DNA of 64,000 bases. It comes from Dryas octopetala (Eukaryota > Streptophyta > Magnoliopsida > Rosales > Rosaceae). The notes under the pieces were generated by a model. That model made no database searches. It was given only the letters and a program-made list of their open reading frames with translations, and was not told the origin of the DNA. How positions within the stretch are numbered: the first letter of the stretch is position 1; every line of letters begins with the position of its first letter. Location of the stretch: the NCBI GenBank assembly GCA_963921425.1, contig OY992834.1:23449923-23513922 (forward strand). The letters are read 5' to 3'. Of the stretch, positions 44,394 through 58,100 are shown piece by piece. A program made the translations under genes and the position numbers.

Positions 44394-47300
44394 TCACATT
44401 TCCCTCATTTGTTTCCCAGTGAGGGGACGATCTATTGTTGTGCCATTAATATCACGTCTAGGTTGCAACATGTTGTCGTCTGTGCCAAGATTGTTTAAAA
44501 CTTGTGCACTACAAACATCCCCACCACTCACAGTTGACATGTCGTATAAATCACGGGGTTGGGTGTTTATTGCAACTTTCCATCCTTTATTTATAGAGTT
44601 GTCGACGTAGAAGACTTGCATAGCATGTTTCGAAAGGACCAAGGTGTCATCCGACCAGAGCAATCTATCAAAAGACACCAATTTAAAACCAAACTCGTCT
44701 TTTTTTACACCAGTGACCGTGTCAGCCCATTTGCAGTCGAATAAAATAACAAATATATTCTCATCGTATTGTAATTCTATAATATCGGTCAAAACACCGT
44801 AGTATCCGACAGGACCAATCTTGGGGTTCCTGTCTCGTCTGCTAGCATAACTATTGGTGTCAGCTATAACAAACACTCCATTATTCTGGTTCTTCTTCTT
44901 AATGTCAACATCCTTGATTCTGAATCGGAATCCATTTGAGAGATAACTTTTGTACCAAGTGGCCCAGTTACTTAGGCCGTATGATAGTGCCACTAAGTCA
45001 GGGTCCACCTGAACTCCAGATTTCAATTAGTTGTCAATCTAGATGCCAAAACAGTTCTCTATGAGATATAGATTAAGGCTAGTACCAATCACTACACCAA
45101 AATTGGGTTGTTACGACATAATGGAGTAGTTGCAAAATTACAACCATTATCATCAATAGCTTAATGGAGTAGTTCTAAAATTCGATCAACTTGCATAAAA
45201 ATGAATCCATATTATATTGTAAATGGATTTATTTATAACTTTTTTATTTGAGTATATGGTTGATTGGTATAATATCTAGCCTAATATTTAAGTTGAAGTG
45301 TAATGAGCACCCATTGATGATAATTTTACTTGAAATCTAATGCTATAAATTATTTATATATCTCATTTACTGTTTAAAGCAATATAGGTTGATCAAACAA
45401 TCTTGATATATCATTAGAATTAACTTTATTATCTATACATTGCTAATGTTAGTGCTTTGAACCAATTATAGTTCTTTCTTAATTTATTTACGTGACTTAT
45501 ACTTTATGTATAATAATATCTTGATAAACTTATAGTTGACATCATGCATATTAGTTGGGACATTTGGTACGTACACATAACAAATATTTGCTATTTGCAG
45601 AGTTGGTGAGCTATTTTTCCTTTAGCTTGATAACCTCGTGCTATTTGGGACTATGATGAATGCATGATAAGATTTATTGATTTATTAGCTTGTGAATCAT
45701 TTTCTTTGTTATGCATTGAATTGATCTAATAGATTATATTATGCATTGGATTGCAAGAATTAGAGTTGTACAATGAAGCACTGCTACAAAGGCTTAAGAA
45801 GAATGTAGTTGGCAATAACTACAAGATGAAGACTAAATTTTTTAAAATAATACAAGTATTCTAGAGGGAATACCGACTTACATGGTCCTTAAAGGTGTTA
45901 GTTAGTGTATTATCAGCTTGGGTGTCAGCTTCCAAAAGAGTTCTTTGCCTACTCCGTGTAAAACGTATTGCAGCCCAATGTTGACTGAAAAGAAAACTTA
46001 GAAATAAGAACAGCATAATGTGTATCAAAATAGTTTAGACATGAAGGTAGCTCAGTAGAGCATTTGTATTGTGACTGGAAACAGTTTACAAATAATTACT
46101 GAGTTCATACCTGACAAAGTCTTGAACTTCTGCGCAATTGAAAAGAACATTGCGATGCGCACGTTCCCTCAGCTTGTTGTCTAATAAGAATTTGGTGCCA
46201 CTACCTTTGAGATTGCGCGCCTTGCTCCTGGAAAATGGCATAACCTGGTCGAGTGACATTCTCACCTTCGTAGTTATTTCTTCCAACACGGTTGCGACGA
46301 GTGTCAACTCTTTCCAAGCACATTGAGCAGAAGGACATGCACTCCTCAACGATGTATCCCTCAGCTATCCTGCCTTTTGGCCGACTTTTGTTTCTCACAT
46401 AAGACTTGAGAGTGTGTAGGTGCTTAGTGATTGATCAATAAATTTGACAGTTATTAATCTGAAGTCATTTCAATGGAAGGTACCAACAACCCAAAGTGTT
46501 AACTTAATAATATAAACACAAAAAATATAGTTTTATGTTTGTTTCGCACCTTTCAATTGGATACATTCATCTGTACTGAACTGGTCCCCCAATAGAGGTT
46601 TCGGTGCCAAGATGTATTGACAGATGGATCATAACATTGAAAAATGCAGAGGGAAAGATACGCTCCATTTGACACAGTGTAAGAGCTATACGGTGGGTCA
46701 AATCTAGGAATGCCTTCGAAGTGGAAGTTTTGTTACAAATATTGTTGAAGAAATTACACAATTCAAGGAAAATGGAAGTGATAGGCTTTGGGAGCAACCT
46801 CCTTATAGCTAACGGAACTAAATGTTGTAGAAGCACGTGACAGTCATGACTCTTCAAACCTTGAATTTTTTTCTCCTTCACGTTGATACATCAAGCATGG
46901 TTTGATGAATACCCATCTGGAAGTTTCACACTTTTTAACAGTTCGCAAAACTGTATCTTCTCCCTATTGCTCAAGGTGAATGCTGCAACGGGTAAGTAAG
47001 TTTTACTTCCACGTCTGATGGGGTGGAGGCTAGGCTTCCAATTTAGCAACTTCAAATCAGCCCTTGCATTGATGCCATCTTTGTTTTTGCCTTCAATTCC
47101 CAGGCATGTACCCACGAAATTGTCGCATACATTTTTCTCAATATGCATAACGTCCAGATTATGACGAAGGAGATTGAACTCTCAGTATGGTAAAGTAAAA
47201 AAAATACAATTTGCTTCTTCCATGGACCAGTGTAGTTTATCAATTCACCTGTACTACTGCGTTGCGTAGCAAGTGGGTTGAACTGACGCTTGCCAAATTT

Positions 47301-48760
47301 AAACGATAGAGTGCTTAGCTGTTGCAAACAGGCAATCCTAGTTAAGGGGATAGGGGCAAGCCGTTTCTCAACCATTCCATTGAAAGCACTCATCTCCCTC
47401 CATAACCGATGGTGAATTGGACGGAACCGATGGTGAATTGGAAGGAACCTCCGGTGGCTTAATAATAGTGCTTATGACCCTGCTTCAAGTATTGGGATTT
47501 TGTGAAATGGTTACACTGTGGACAAGCCAATTTTCCTTTCGTTCTCCAGCCGGACAAATTGGCATATGCCGGAAAATCATTTATTGTCCAAAGCAATGCT
47601 GCCCATATGGTGAATGACTGGTTTGTTGCAATAACGTACGTTCGAACGCCCTCAGCCCACAAGAAACGTAACTCTTACACAAAGAGTTCCAAGTAAATGT
47701 CAATGTCATTTCCCGGGGCCTTGGGACTCGGAATCAGCATAGATAGGAACAAGTATGGTTGCTTCATGCACATCCATGGACAGATTGTAGACTGAAATAA
47801 CTATAGGCCAAGTGCTGTGTTGGCTATTCATGTGCCCAAATGAATTAAACTCGTCGCTTGTTAGACCAATTTTGACATTTTGTGGGTCATTTGCAAAGTG
47901 GGAAAAACGATTGTCCAATTCCTTCCATGCCGGAGAGTCATTCGGATGCCTCATGATACCATCTTTCACATGGTTCAAAGCGTGCCAAGTCATATGCTCA
48001 GCAGTGTGCCTTGACATATACAATCGTTGAAGTCGTGGAGCAAGTGGAAAGTACCTCAAAACCTTAGTGGCATCCTTGTGACCACTTCCACTTCCTTGGC
48101 TGGTGTACCGGTCTTCTCCACATATCCTGCATGAGACATCACTACTGTGATCCTTCCAAAAAAAGCATACAGTCATGTCGACAAACGTCAATCTTTTCGT
48201 ATGACAATCCAAGCTCACTAATTAGTTACCTAGTATGATAAAACGAGGGAGGGAGCATCTCTCCTACAGGGAAGGATTTCTTAGAGCAAGGTTAGAAGAT
48301 CGGAAACAAACTTGTCAGACCAACCGTGCAAACATTTTATTTGATAAAGAGAAACAATGAACTTAAGCTTTTTGATGCGATCACAACTGGGATAAAGTGG
48401 GACATCCGTATCCTCCAAAAATTTGTAGAACTTTTGAGCTTCCAGACTGCATCCAGGGGCCTTTGGTGGGGTTATATTGCTGCCTTCTACTGGCTTAGTA
48501 CTGCTTGATGAAGAAAATAGATCACCAATCATACAGTGTATGTCAGATAACTCAGTGTCGTGCTCCAAAACACCAATGTCAGTTTCATAGTGGGGAATGC
48601 TTGGATTCAATATAGGCTCTCCGTGATTGATCCATAGCAATTCCATGTACCAAGGATCCATACTTTCAACTGTAAGATGGTCATGAATTTCATCTCTAAA
48701 CCTCCAAAATCTATGTAGCATAATCGACAAGGACATATAACTCTATTGTTAATGAAATGG
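44394..48760 (-). pseudogene. TNP2-like CACTA transposase, broken
   Basis: Parts in order on the minus strand: CPCRLC zinc-finger start and WINHGE (48760-48281); SCRICGEDRY, RLQRLYMSRHTAEHMTWH and DEFNSFGHMNSQHSTWPI (48218-47706); WTINDFPAYANLSGW (47662-47459); MHIEKNVCDNFVGTCLGIEG (47148-46891); DUF4218 with LKSHDCHVLLQHLVP (46881-46567) and RPKGRIAEGYIVEECMSFC (46398-46201); an exon with SQHWAAIRF (about 45980-45890); DUF4216 with GYYGVLTDIIELQYDE and FDCKWADT (45026-44394). The enzyme would cut and paste CACTA ends. Frame breaks between and within parts make it non-functional. Confidence 0.88.
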
Positions 48761-50139
48761 TTTCAAAAACAAGTATCTAGGAACTGCGTGAGGTGAGTCT
48801 GATAATCAAGGCTCCTGCGATCAAGCTTACCCAACCCTTATTCATAATTGCTCCAACTGAGTGATACACTGGATGAGCCTTCAATCAAGCAATAACCCTG
48901 GTTGCTACAGTACAGAAACGCAGTCTTAGCCTGCACGATTACTGTAATAAGTCAAACTGTAAGTCACTTGGAAATAAGGTATATTAATACTAAATTAGAC
49001 AGAGGATAGCAGGAACAATACAAGAATTTTGTATTTTATGACTTGAGCTAAAATCAACAATAACATTGGGCGTTTTTATCAATATGACTTCTAGAGCTCA
49101 AACTCAGCCTTCCAACAAGTTAAAAGTTGTTAAAAACCAAAACATTATTTTGAGGTACAGTTGACTATTGAAAACCATATACACTTAATTACCACTGGGT
49201 ACATCAAGACAATATAAACAAAAAGTCATTGCCTCAGTGCTTACACAATACAGCACCATATGGAGAGAGTTTGTTAATTTTATATATACCATAGTTTTTG
49301 TTGATATGAGTGATACTAATCAATTTATCACACTACAACAAAAGAAGGCTATAATAGCATTTAATTATAGCATTTTTCAAAAGTGCTATTATATTATATG
49401 TAATATAATAATAGCATCATTTTTTAAAAACGCTACAGAAAACTTAATTATGCTACTGGTACATTAATTACACTTTTAGTATGGAGGTTTTGTCAACTGC
49501 TTCTGCTTTATTAGGCTTATGTTCATTTCAAACACAAGCACTATGATATTCTAGTGATATTCTATATTAATGTTGCATTGGCACTCTCTCTATTCTATAT
49601 TCCAGCAGTCATTCTCTATTCTCTATTCTCTTTCTGATAGCCTGGTGACCATGAGATTGAATGATACACTAGAAAATTTAAAGTCCCTTATAAAATTTGT
49701 GTCAAAAGAGATTATTGTAATTAATTTTTTTATCAAGTGTTTATACACCGAAATTTTCTTGGTTAACTCTTGAATGTATTTAATGCAAACCAATGGTTTT
49801 TATTTATTTATTTTTTATGTCAATGTAGGAATGTTTCATAGTTATAATGTTATTAATTTATTTATAGTTATGAAATAACTATGTTATTTTTTTTTGTAAA
49901 AGATGTAGAGATTCGAGGGTAAACTGGTGTGAAGATCGATTAAACTATAGCATTCAAAAAGGTTTTGGTGCTTTTGAGCTTCAAGTGCAAAGCAAGCTAG
50001 GATAAATGTCTAGTGAAATTCTATGTAAAATGTCTTTTCTTAGTAATCCATCAGTATTTATTAACATTTTCTTTGTGTGACGTTCTTACTTCTTTGCCTT
50101 TTTTTTTTTTTTTTTTATTATATAGGGTGAGAATTTTAC

Positions 50140-51054
50140 AAAAAGGTATGTCCTGGAAGAGATGGAAAACTTGAGAAATTTGCAGCGAGAGGGTTGTCTC
50201 TTGCTTTGTCTCGAGGGAAGTTCTTTGGCATGCTTGGCCCTAATGGTGCGAGGAAGACCTCTTTTATTAATATGGTGAGTATACCCTTTGCAACTTAATT
50301 AACTTACAATACTTGAAAATTTCCTTCCATTTGGTTTTTCATTTGTTGGTGGGGTCAATATTCATTAAGACTTCATAACTAGCTATTTGAAAGAATATGT
50401 GGAGAAAAAACTGTAAAAATTGTATAAAGAACTTTCTTATTGATCATATACTTTCTCAAATATATTAAGGACTTTTTTAATGTTTAATGGAGAAATAAAT
50501 TCTATTTACTCCTATTATTGTACTCAGTCGTGATCTTTTCTTGGTTCACGAGCCATAACCGTTGACATCTCCAATCTTCTCTGGTAGAGCTCTGTTTGCT
50601 GAGTTAATTTTTTGGGTTTGGTTCTCCCTTTTGAATGTTGTCCTACATTCAAGCATGTCAAGAAATCACCTTTACTCTTGTGCTTGTTTTGTAATTTAGA
50701 AGTTTATATGTATATATATGTGTATATAATATATATCTTTCCACAGATGATTGGTCTCACAGAGCCAACCTCTGGCATTGTGTATGTTCAAGGTCTAAAC
50801 ATTCAGACTCAGATGGATGAAATATATACCAACAAGGGTGTTTGTCCACAGAATGAGTAAGATAGAATTTTTTGCCTTGTGTGTCAAGTAGGCAAAATTT
50901 CCTTTTTTAGTAGTTTCTTAAATACTTACAATCTAATCAATTTCTTGTTCTTGGACATTTTGTAGCCAACTATGGGAAACCCTGACTGGAAGGGAGCATC
51001 TACTATATTATGGAAGACTTAATTAAGAACCTCAAAGGTTCCGTGTTAATACAA
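50140..51054 (+). pseudogene. Captured ABCA-subfamily transporter fragment
   Basis: Three exon-like pieces keep GT-AG borders: to 50274 (GLSLALSRGKFFGMLGPNGA), 50747-50856 (MIGLTEPTSGIVYVQGLNIQ, then GVCPQNE) and 50966-51054 (QLWETLTGREHLLYYGRL). They match the first half of a nucleotide-binding domain of a plant half-size ABCA transporter. The Walker A motif reads GPNGARKT where GPNGAGKT is required, and a stop (TAA) follows GRLN. The signature motif and Walker B are missing. The fragment lies inside element A, so it was probably captured. Confidence 0.85.
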
Positions 51055-51111
51055 GTAAGCCAATATATTATATGCATATGTATATGTATATATAGAAATA
51101 TTGACCTTCAA

Positions 51112-51435
51112 TGTAAGACCCCGTATTTTTCAAGGAGTTATTTTAAATATTTTGCGAATTTATTTTAAGGATTTTGGGAATTTATTTGGAAATTTAAAAG
51201 GTTTTGGTTTAATTTTTAATTTTGGTTTTAAATTGGGCTTGACCCAAAAGTTGACTTTTAAAACTAATGGACTTTCGTCTTTGACTTTGGGCACGTTGAA
51301 AAGGTCTTGAGTCCACGAGTTCGTAGACATGCGGCACGCGTCAATCGGAGTTACGGTTTGAAAGATAAGGACATATGAAGTGAGTGGCAAACTTGTAAAT
51401 TTTACGAAAGTGGGTTTTAAATACCCAAAAGTCAG

Positions 51436-51467
<32 letters not shown>

Positions 51468-53892
51468 CTCATTTCTGTCTCTCTCTCTCCCCCCGCTCGT
51501 CTGTCTCTCTCTCGCCCCTCACTCTTGCCGTCCCTACCACCCGTGCGTGGCGGCGCGTCCGGCGGCGGCTGGTGTCGGACTTTGGCTCCCCGCCATCGCC
51601 GCCCTCTCCTCTCTCTACCCCCGGCCTCCATTCAACCCAGAAAAGCCTCGAAAACCCGAAACCCAGCCTAGACCCGATTGGAGCCTCGCCGTCGATCTGA
51701 CTGTTTCGGCGAGATTTTGGGTGGCCGGACCCACTGGGTCTTGTTCGTCTCACCACGGCGAGTTCAGCCGTGGTGTCCTCCTGCTCCGATGATGCTCTAC
51801 GACGGAGCAATGAGCTCGGGAAGTCCAAGTCAGCCGCCGGCTTCCGTCGTCGTTTCCGGCGTTTCCGGCGAGAACTGGCCGTCGACCCAGGTATAAAGGT
51901 TGATCCTCTCAACGTCTCCTTCGTGCCTGTGTAATTTTTTTTCGTTAATTTTGAGTTTTGAAATTCGCGCAGGTTGACCACCACGGACCACCGCGGGTCC
52001 GGTCGCGTTTGGCCACACCGATGGCTGGAATTGTTGATTTTTGGCCTCTGGCCAGTCACCCGAAGCTTGTGGTGAGTTTTCGGAGATTTTTGTGTGTTGT
52101 TTGGGGCAGGGCAGCCACCGTGTGTGGTGGCGGTTGCCCGTTTCGGTCGTTCAGTGGCCCAATTGTGTTTCTGAATTGTATTTATTGACTGTCTGGTCTT
52201 AACAGGTACACAGGCTCGGGAAATCTCACTCCCGATCCCGTTATGCTGCCGGATTGGAGATCCGAGCAAAGGAGCCAAGAAGGGCATTTTTGGCATTGTA
52301 CGTGGTTAAACAGTGAGTGAAATTTATCGGTTTTTTTTTTTTTAAAGTAGAGTACTGTTATTGAATGATCTGTTTTGTGTGTTTGTTGCTTTATGTTAGG
52401 AAGGCTAAGTGTAGGATTTGGATTATGAGAATGAATTGATGAGGATTTGAGGCTAGGGAATTATTTAGGAATTATAGGGTTGCCCGTGAATAATTGCTGG
52501 ATTAGAGAAGAAACGCTTATTGTCGAGGATTAATGAAAATGATTAGGTAATTATCTTACAGAATAATCAAGTTACTTTTGAGGAAGCATTTGGTATGATT
52601 TGAGTAACAAACAAGTGAAAGGTCATGAGTAAGAATCAATTTCGGAAGGGATTCCTTGATTCGGCATAGCTCGGAGTAAACTGAGAGTAAATGTTTAAAG
52701 AATAAATTGTCTGACAACAAGTGTTGATGATGATGCATATGTAGAGATGAATCTGAGGAGAAATACATGGGGCATTTTTACATTGTGAAACAAGGATAGT
52801 TATGAGATGGTTCTGAGAATGTTGTGATTGAGGTTGTGTGAGAATTCCTGCCTGCTCGTGTATAGATTCGCTCTGCACGAGAAGTGGCGAGCATCCTGCC
52901 TGCTCGTGCATTGATTCGCTCTGCACGAAAAGTGGTGAGCATTTCTGCCTGCTCGTGTATAGATTCGCTCTGCATGAGAAGTGGCTAGCATACCTGCCTG
53001 CCCGTGCATCGATCCGCTCTGCACGGGAAGTGGCGAGGGATTTACAGTTTGTGGAGTGAGGTTTTGGTTGTGGAGTATAAATTGTTCTTCAGAGGTCGAT
53101 TTACAATTTTGAGGGGATTGAAAAATGGGTCTGAAGGAAGAGATTTTGAAGGTAGTTTGAAAGCTAGAGGATTTCAAAAAGCGACGTGAGTGAAATTAGA
53201 TAGTCTATTTCGTTGCTTTGTGTGCTTGTGTGCATTTGTTTGCTAGGATTTGGTTTGGCTAGGACTTGGTAAAGTGTAGGCTTGAATCTTGAGGATGGAC
53301 ATTGATGAATGAATTATGCATTGAGGTTATAAGTTAGGAAGTGAACGATTCGAGATTGAGGTTAATAGTTGACGTTTAGACATTTGAATGGCAGAATGAT
53401 TATTATTATTTTTGGTGGGATTATGATGTGAATTTGAGGAATTACATTTATCTTGATGCTTGAATATTTGTCGATGAATTTGTGATGTGATTGAGTAATT
53501 ATGGATACTCTTGTGGATTATTTTGAGTATGGAAATTGAGGATATTATTGAGGTTAATTATTTCGTTATTTCACTCATACGAGCTCTAGTGAGCTTACCG
53601 GGTTATTTGTTTGAATGACCTGGTGTACCATGGATATGGTGCAGTGTGGTTATTGGTGTTTTGCAGGTTAAGCAGGCTGAGGAGGCAGTGAGGAGAAGAC
53701 GAGGCAGTGAGACTTATTTTAATTTGATCTAACTGATTTTATACAGTGAATTTTACATAAATGTTTTGGGCTCACACTCTGATTTATTTAACGTATTTAT
53801 TTATTATATTAAGTGCATGGCTTATTCTTTGAAAAGAGGTTTAAAGGACAAAGTTTCAGTGTATTTTTGGGCCCTAGGATCGGGGCGTTACA
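51112..53892 (+). mobile_element. Solo LTR (about 2.8 kb), Ty3/gypsy-like
   Basis: The block begins TGTAAGACCCCGTATTTTTC and ends GATCGGGGCGTTACA, with imperfect inverted ends (TGTAA-CCCCG / CGGGGC-TTACA). There is no internal coding region and no second LTR. Flanks share TCAA only, so the target duplication is uncertain. Inside are a CT microsatellite (51441-51492), a GC-rich part (51490-51900) and a 48 bp repeat array. It lies in element A just after the ABCA fragment. Confidence 0.65.
52848..53040 (+). repeat. Four tandem copies of a 48 bp unit in the solo LTR
   Basis: Each unit starts CTGCCTGC(T/C)CGTG and includes GAT(T/C)CGCTCTGCA and GAAGTGG. Within a unit, CTCGTG and CACGAG can pair, so each copy may form a hairpin. 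Copies differ by a few bases. Confidence 0.9.
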
Positions 53893-54533
53893 TCAAACTA
53901 TGAACTGAGCCAGTCTAATTATACTTTAAAACATGTTCTTGGGATTATAATTTGAGGATAAGATATGACATTGGTTATTGTCTGTAGGCTGACTGGCCGG
54001 TTTTCCCCTATATTTATATTATGTGCTTGTAGAACAAGCTTCAAATTTTCCCCCTATATTTATATTATGTGAATCCCTAAATAAAATTTCCTTCAGTCTA
54101 CCCTTTCTATTATTTTAGTAATCTTAGAATTGTGAGATGGACATGGATTTAAGCTCTCGAAAATAAGTCCTGATCCACTTTGGCCGGATATAAAGTACAC
54201 TTTGGAATATGCACTACAAGAAAAACCTTCATATATATCAGTGATAAACCGATATCTATTTAGGTTTCCAACCGATATAATGCGTGCCGATATCTATTCT
54301 CCCATATTACATATCGGTTATTCACTGATGTCTATATTATATTAGATATCGTATTTGTTTGATAATCCGATATGATATACCATCATTGTTATCAGATATT
54401 AATGATTTCTGATACCTTAAAAACTACATTCCGATATGTAAGATACTTATGATATCATTAGTAATTTTGAAACCGATATACAAAATGTATTCAATATCGT
54501 CTTGGTACTAAAAATCAGATATAAAATGAGTAT

Positions 54534-54743
54534 AACATATCGGTTTTGTAATTAAAATTGGATATAAATGGTATATCACATATCGGTTTGGTACTTAAAA
54601 TCTGATATAAAAAGTGTATACTATATCGGTTTTGTACTTTAAATCTGATATAAAAGGTGTATAACATATCGATTTTGTACTTAAAATCGGATATAAAAGG
54701 TGTACAACATATCGGTTTGGTACTTAAAATCTGATATGTAAGG
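54534..54743 (+). repeat. Subterminal 43 bp tandem repeats of element B
   Basis: Units of the type ATATCGGTTTGGTACTTAAA followed by ATCTGATATAAAA and GTGTATAAC, about five copies. Such arrays are the likely binding sites for the accessory CACTA transposition protein. Confidence 0.85.
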
Positions 54744-55174
54744 TTGGTGTGAAATATATTTTTTTTTTTTTTTTGTGCAAAACCTCATATAAATGCCATG
54801 GATATGCAAGTAGACAAATGTGTGGCCTAAAATTGGTGCATTTTCAAATTTGCCTTCCATTCAAATATTCCAAGTACAAAAATGCATTTCATTCATCCAA
54901 ACATTCCAATTAAGTACAAATAAAAAGATTACAAATTAATCCCACAAAAACAATAGTCCCAGCCATGATCAAATTAAATTCCATAACCCCATCAATTGTT
55001 CCAATTCAAAGCTGCCTACACTTTCAAAATATTGGCATGGCAGCAATTTTCTGAACCTTTGACTACATTGTTCTAAAATCTGCATGCACTTGTTCTTCCT
55101 TTACAAAAAATTGGCTTGGCCATCTAAATACCACAAAATGGCTAACGTACCCTACTTCATACGTACCGACATGG

Positions 55175-58100
55175 CTATATATAAGTCGAGATGACAAACT
55201 GTCCCCATTCAACCCACACCTCATCAATTTGTGCTTGGGTGTAACTGCTTCGCTTGTGCTTTGGATTAGACCACTGAAAATATATAGCATAGCAAATTAC
55301 ATTATAATAAAACATTTTTCCCAACTTGCATGCTATAAAAGAACCAATCCACATATCAAAAACCATGGAAGAAATTTACATAAAACAAATGAAACATAAC
55401 CAAGAAATGTAAGAAAGATCAAATAATTGAGAATAAATTAGCAGAGAATAAATTATTGGGAAATGGGATATAAATGGGTACTTACTGCAGAGTGTTGGTT
55501 CCTCATGTTTTTTGAAGCACTGCCCAAGTAAGGGAAGCTGAGGGCCTGCAACACGAAGTAGAGGAAAAATGAATAAAATTTATGACTTTCATAACATACA
55601 AATGTTTAAAAAAGCACGCACTATTGAGAGGATCATCTTATTGTGGCTTCTAGCAAGACAGAAGCAGTGTCAGTCTGCAAAAGATAAAACATGTTTTAGT
55701 AAATCATCTTATTGTGGAAGATGGATTTCAAAAGTTGGAGAAAAGAACCTCTTTATGCTGCTTCAGTTTCTTTAAGGTTACTATTATACAAAAAATAAAA
55801 TAAAAAAATAAAGAAAGAGGATCACAGCACAAGGGAATAAGTCCTGCATAACCACACAAATGAGAACAAAAAAAATTTAAAAAAACAGGTCATGGAACCC
55901 AACTCATCGTCATTGAAGAATCCAACTCATCCAACCTACAGATCCATGCCAATATATGCCAAAATCATAACAGAGAATAACAATACATCATTGCATTTTG
56001 AAATAACAAGAATCAATCCATTAGCTTCTTTGGACAAAGAGATCTAGAATATGTGAAAAATTAAAATCAAGTCTCTGAAATTGGGATAACATATTATCCA
56101 CAAAACAATTACTCTTAGGAAAATGGTATTTAACTAGTTATAAACCTGAAGAGTGAAAAGATCAGCAGATTGACCAATCACTTTATCATATTTCAGACCT
56201 TCTGCTGCGAGTCCAGCCATTGCTACCACTGCCAACCTAAAAGGCTACTACAATTTAGTTCTTCTCCACCACACACATATTATAGACTTCAAATGTATCA
56301 ATTTATAAGGATATATTTTCCTGCAGTGAAATGCAACTATGTATTGCATTTGAATATGATAGAGTCATGTGGAAACATTGCAACAGGCATATTCAAATGG
56401 ACTGGTTGCGCACAAGCCAAATCAGATTATCAGGAAACAATGAGACAGACTAATGGATTTACAGTGAAAAGATGCACCATTTTCAAAAGCACTAGGAGTA
56501 CATTTGTTGCAGTTTCAGAAGGAAATATTACTGAAGCAAATTGATAATTCCAGTAGCTATAACTATCATATAAATACCTGTCTAGCTCCTTTGCATCAAG
56601 CTGCCCACTGTATATAAGCTTTTCCAGCCTTTCGTCAATGAGATTGACATGCTCTTTCCCGATATCTAGAGAATACCCCAGAATGGGGAGGCCCAGCAAA
56701 TAAGCAACTATCCAAAGAGAAAATTGTTTTATCAGTATGTCAAGTAAGCAACTCAAAATCCGAGGCGCTATTTATCAGTCAGAAAGTTTGATATTAAGAA
56801 TCTGATATGTGTTTTAATGAAATGAAGTACCTAAAAAATGAGCAGCTTCATGTCTAGCTATTCTCTCCTGATAATCTGGGAAGAATGATGAAAAGCCAGA
56901 TATGGCAGCTTGAAGAAGCCTACAAGTGCAGATAAAGCTTAGTTTTTAATGCAAGAATTAGAAAAACCGTTAAAACACTAAGAGTATCAAGGCATACAAA
57001 TTAAATTCCATATAAAACTTAGTCTTACCCAGGGGCAGTGCTTCCCACACCCAAAACAACTAAAGAGATGCTCCCAATCAAGTATGGCACAAAAAAGCCC
57101 CAATCCTTCAAGTTTGGTACAGTGAGAACCCAAGATGTCAGTAAAAACCAGAATCTTTTCAAAAAAAATTTCTCTGTAAGGCATTCAAATTTTTCTCTAT
57201 ATTGTATAATTCCTCTAATTCAATATGTGAATCTAACAGTTCAACACTTCAACAAAAATATTATTGCAAAAGACCTCAAGGCAAGCCTGTATCCCAAAAA
57301 TGCAGTTGACAAATATTGGGAAATGATTAGGCTGATACAAAGATGAAACAGAATCCCTTGCTTTTTCTGTCTTAAACTTCTTCTACAATTTAAGTTGTGT
57401 GCATAAGTTAATTTCTTTGTTTAGTAAAAATGTCAAGTAGCTATAATTATCTGTGACATTCAATTTCTTTGTTTAGTGAAAATGTCAAGCAGCTATTATT
57501 ATCTGTGACATTCAAGACAGAGGTCTGCTTGTCATACTTTAACTATCAAGAATCAAATGAAAGTCACTATAGATTATTCGTGCTTGACCCCAAAATGCTT
57601 TCTCCTAGTTCGCTGCAATAAAATTTGCCTGACATAGGTCCTTATAAATTTAAAAAAAAAAAAAAAAAGGGCTAGCTTACATAATAATTGGATTCCTCCT
57701 CCCCTCTTATATAGCCAGACCTTTCGAATTCATGCACAATGTATGATCAAATGCACCAGCAAGGTACTGAGAAAATTCCTCCACTTTTACACAAGATGCA
57801 AGAGAGAAAACTAATAATCTGATGCAGGTAGTGATACACTGTAACAATATAATTCAAAGACCAGGTTCCTATATATTCATCGAGATCAGAGAAAGGATGT
57901 TTGCATGAAAACATTCATATAGTTACGTACAAGTAGCAAAAGGCATGATTTCATGTCAATAGATGAAGAAAAACACTACCTCAACTATACACTGGTACAG
58001 AAAAAAACAGTAAAAATTGAAAAGAAAATTATCATTACACACATATAGGAACACAAACAACCCCTCCCAATCACACTGTCTAAGATAGTTGTTGTATAAC

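Larger units (their letters stand above)
43090..48800 (-). mobile_element. CACTA relic D, transposase-bearing (decayed)
   Basis: A TNP2-type transposase and a second ORF lie head-to-tail on the minus strand, the usual content of a plant autonomous CACTA (En/Spm) element. Many stops and frameshifts make it inactive. I could not fix its own termini: no TAGTG end occurs between 48.8 and 49.33 kb and no CACTA start on the left. Element A has probably inserted into its 5' side, so D may continue at 62511-63130. Confidence 0.8.

Noticed and set aside
45089..45200. CACTACACCAAAATTGGG, a possible further CACTA terminus inside the transposase pseudogene
   Set aside because: No matching inverse end or target duplication was found nearby; it may be a fragment or chance.
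51469..52296. 275-residue Arg-rich frame on the minus strand and several frames on the plus strand
   Set aside because: They lie in the GC-rich CT-repeat part of the solo LTR; no domain is visible and frames overlap on both strands.
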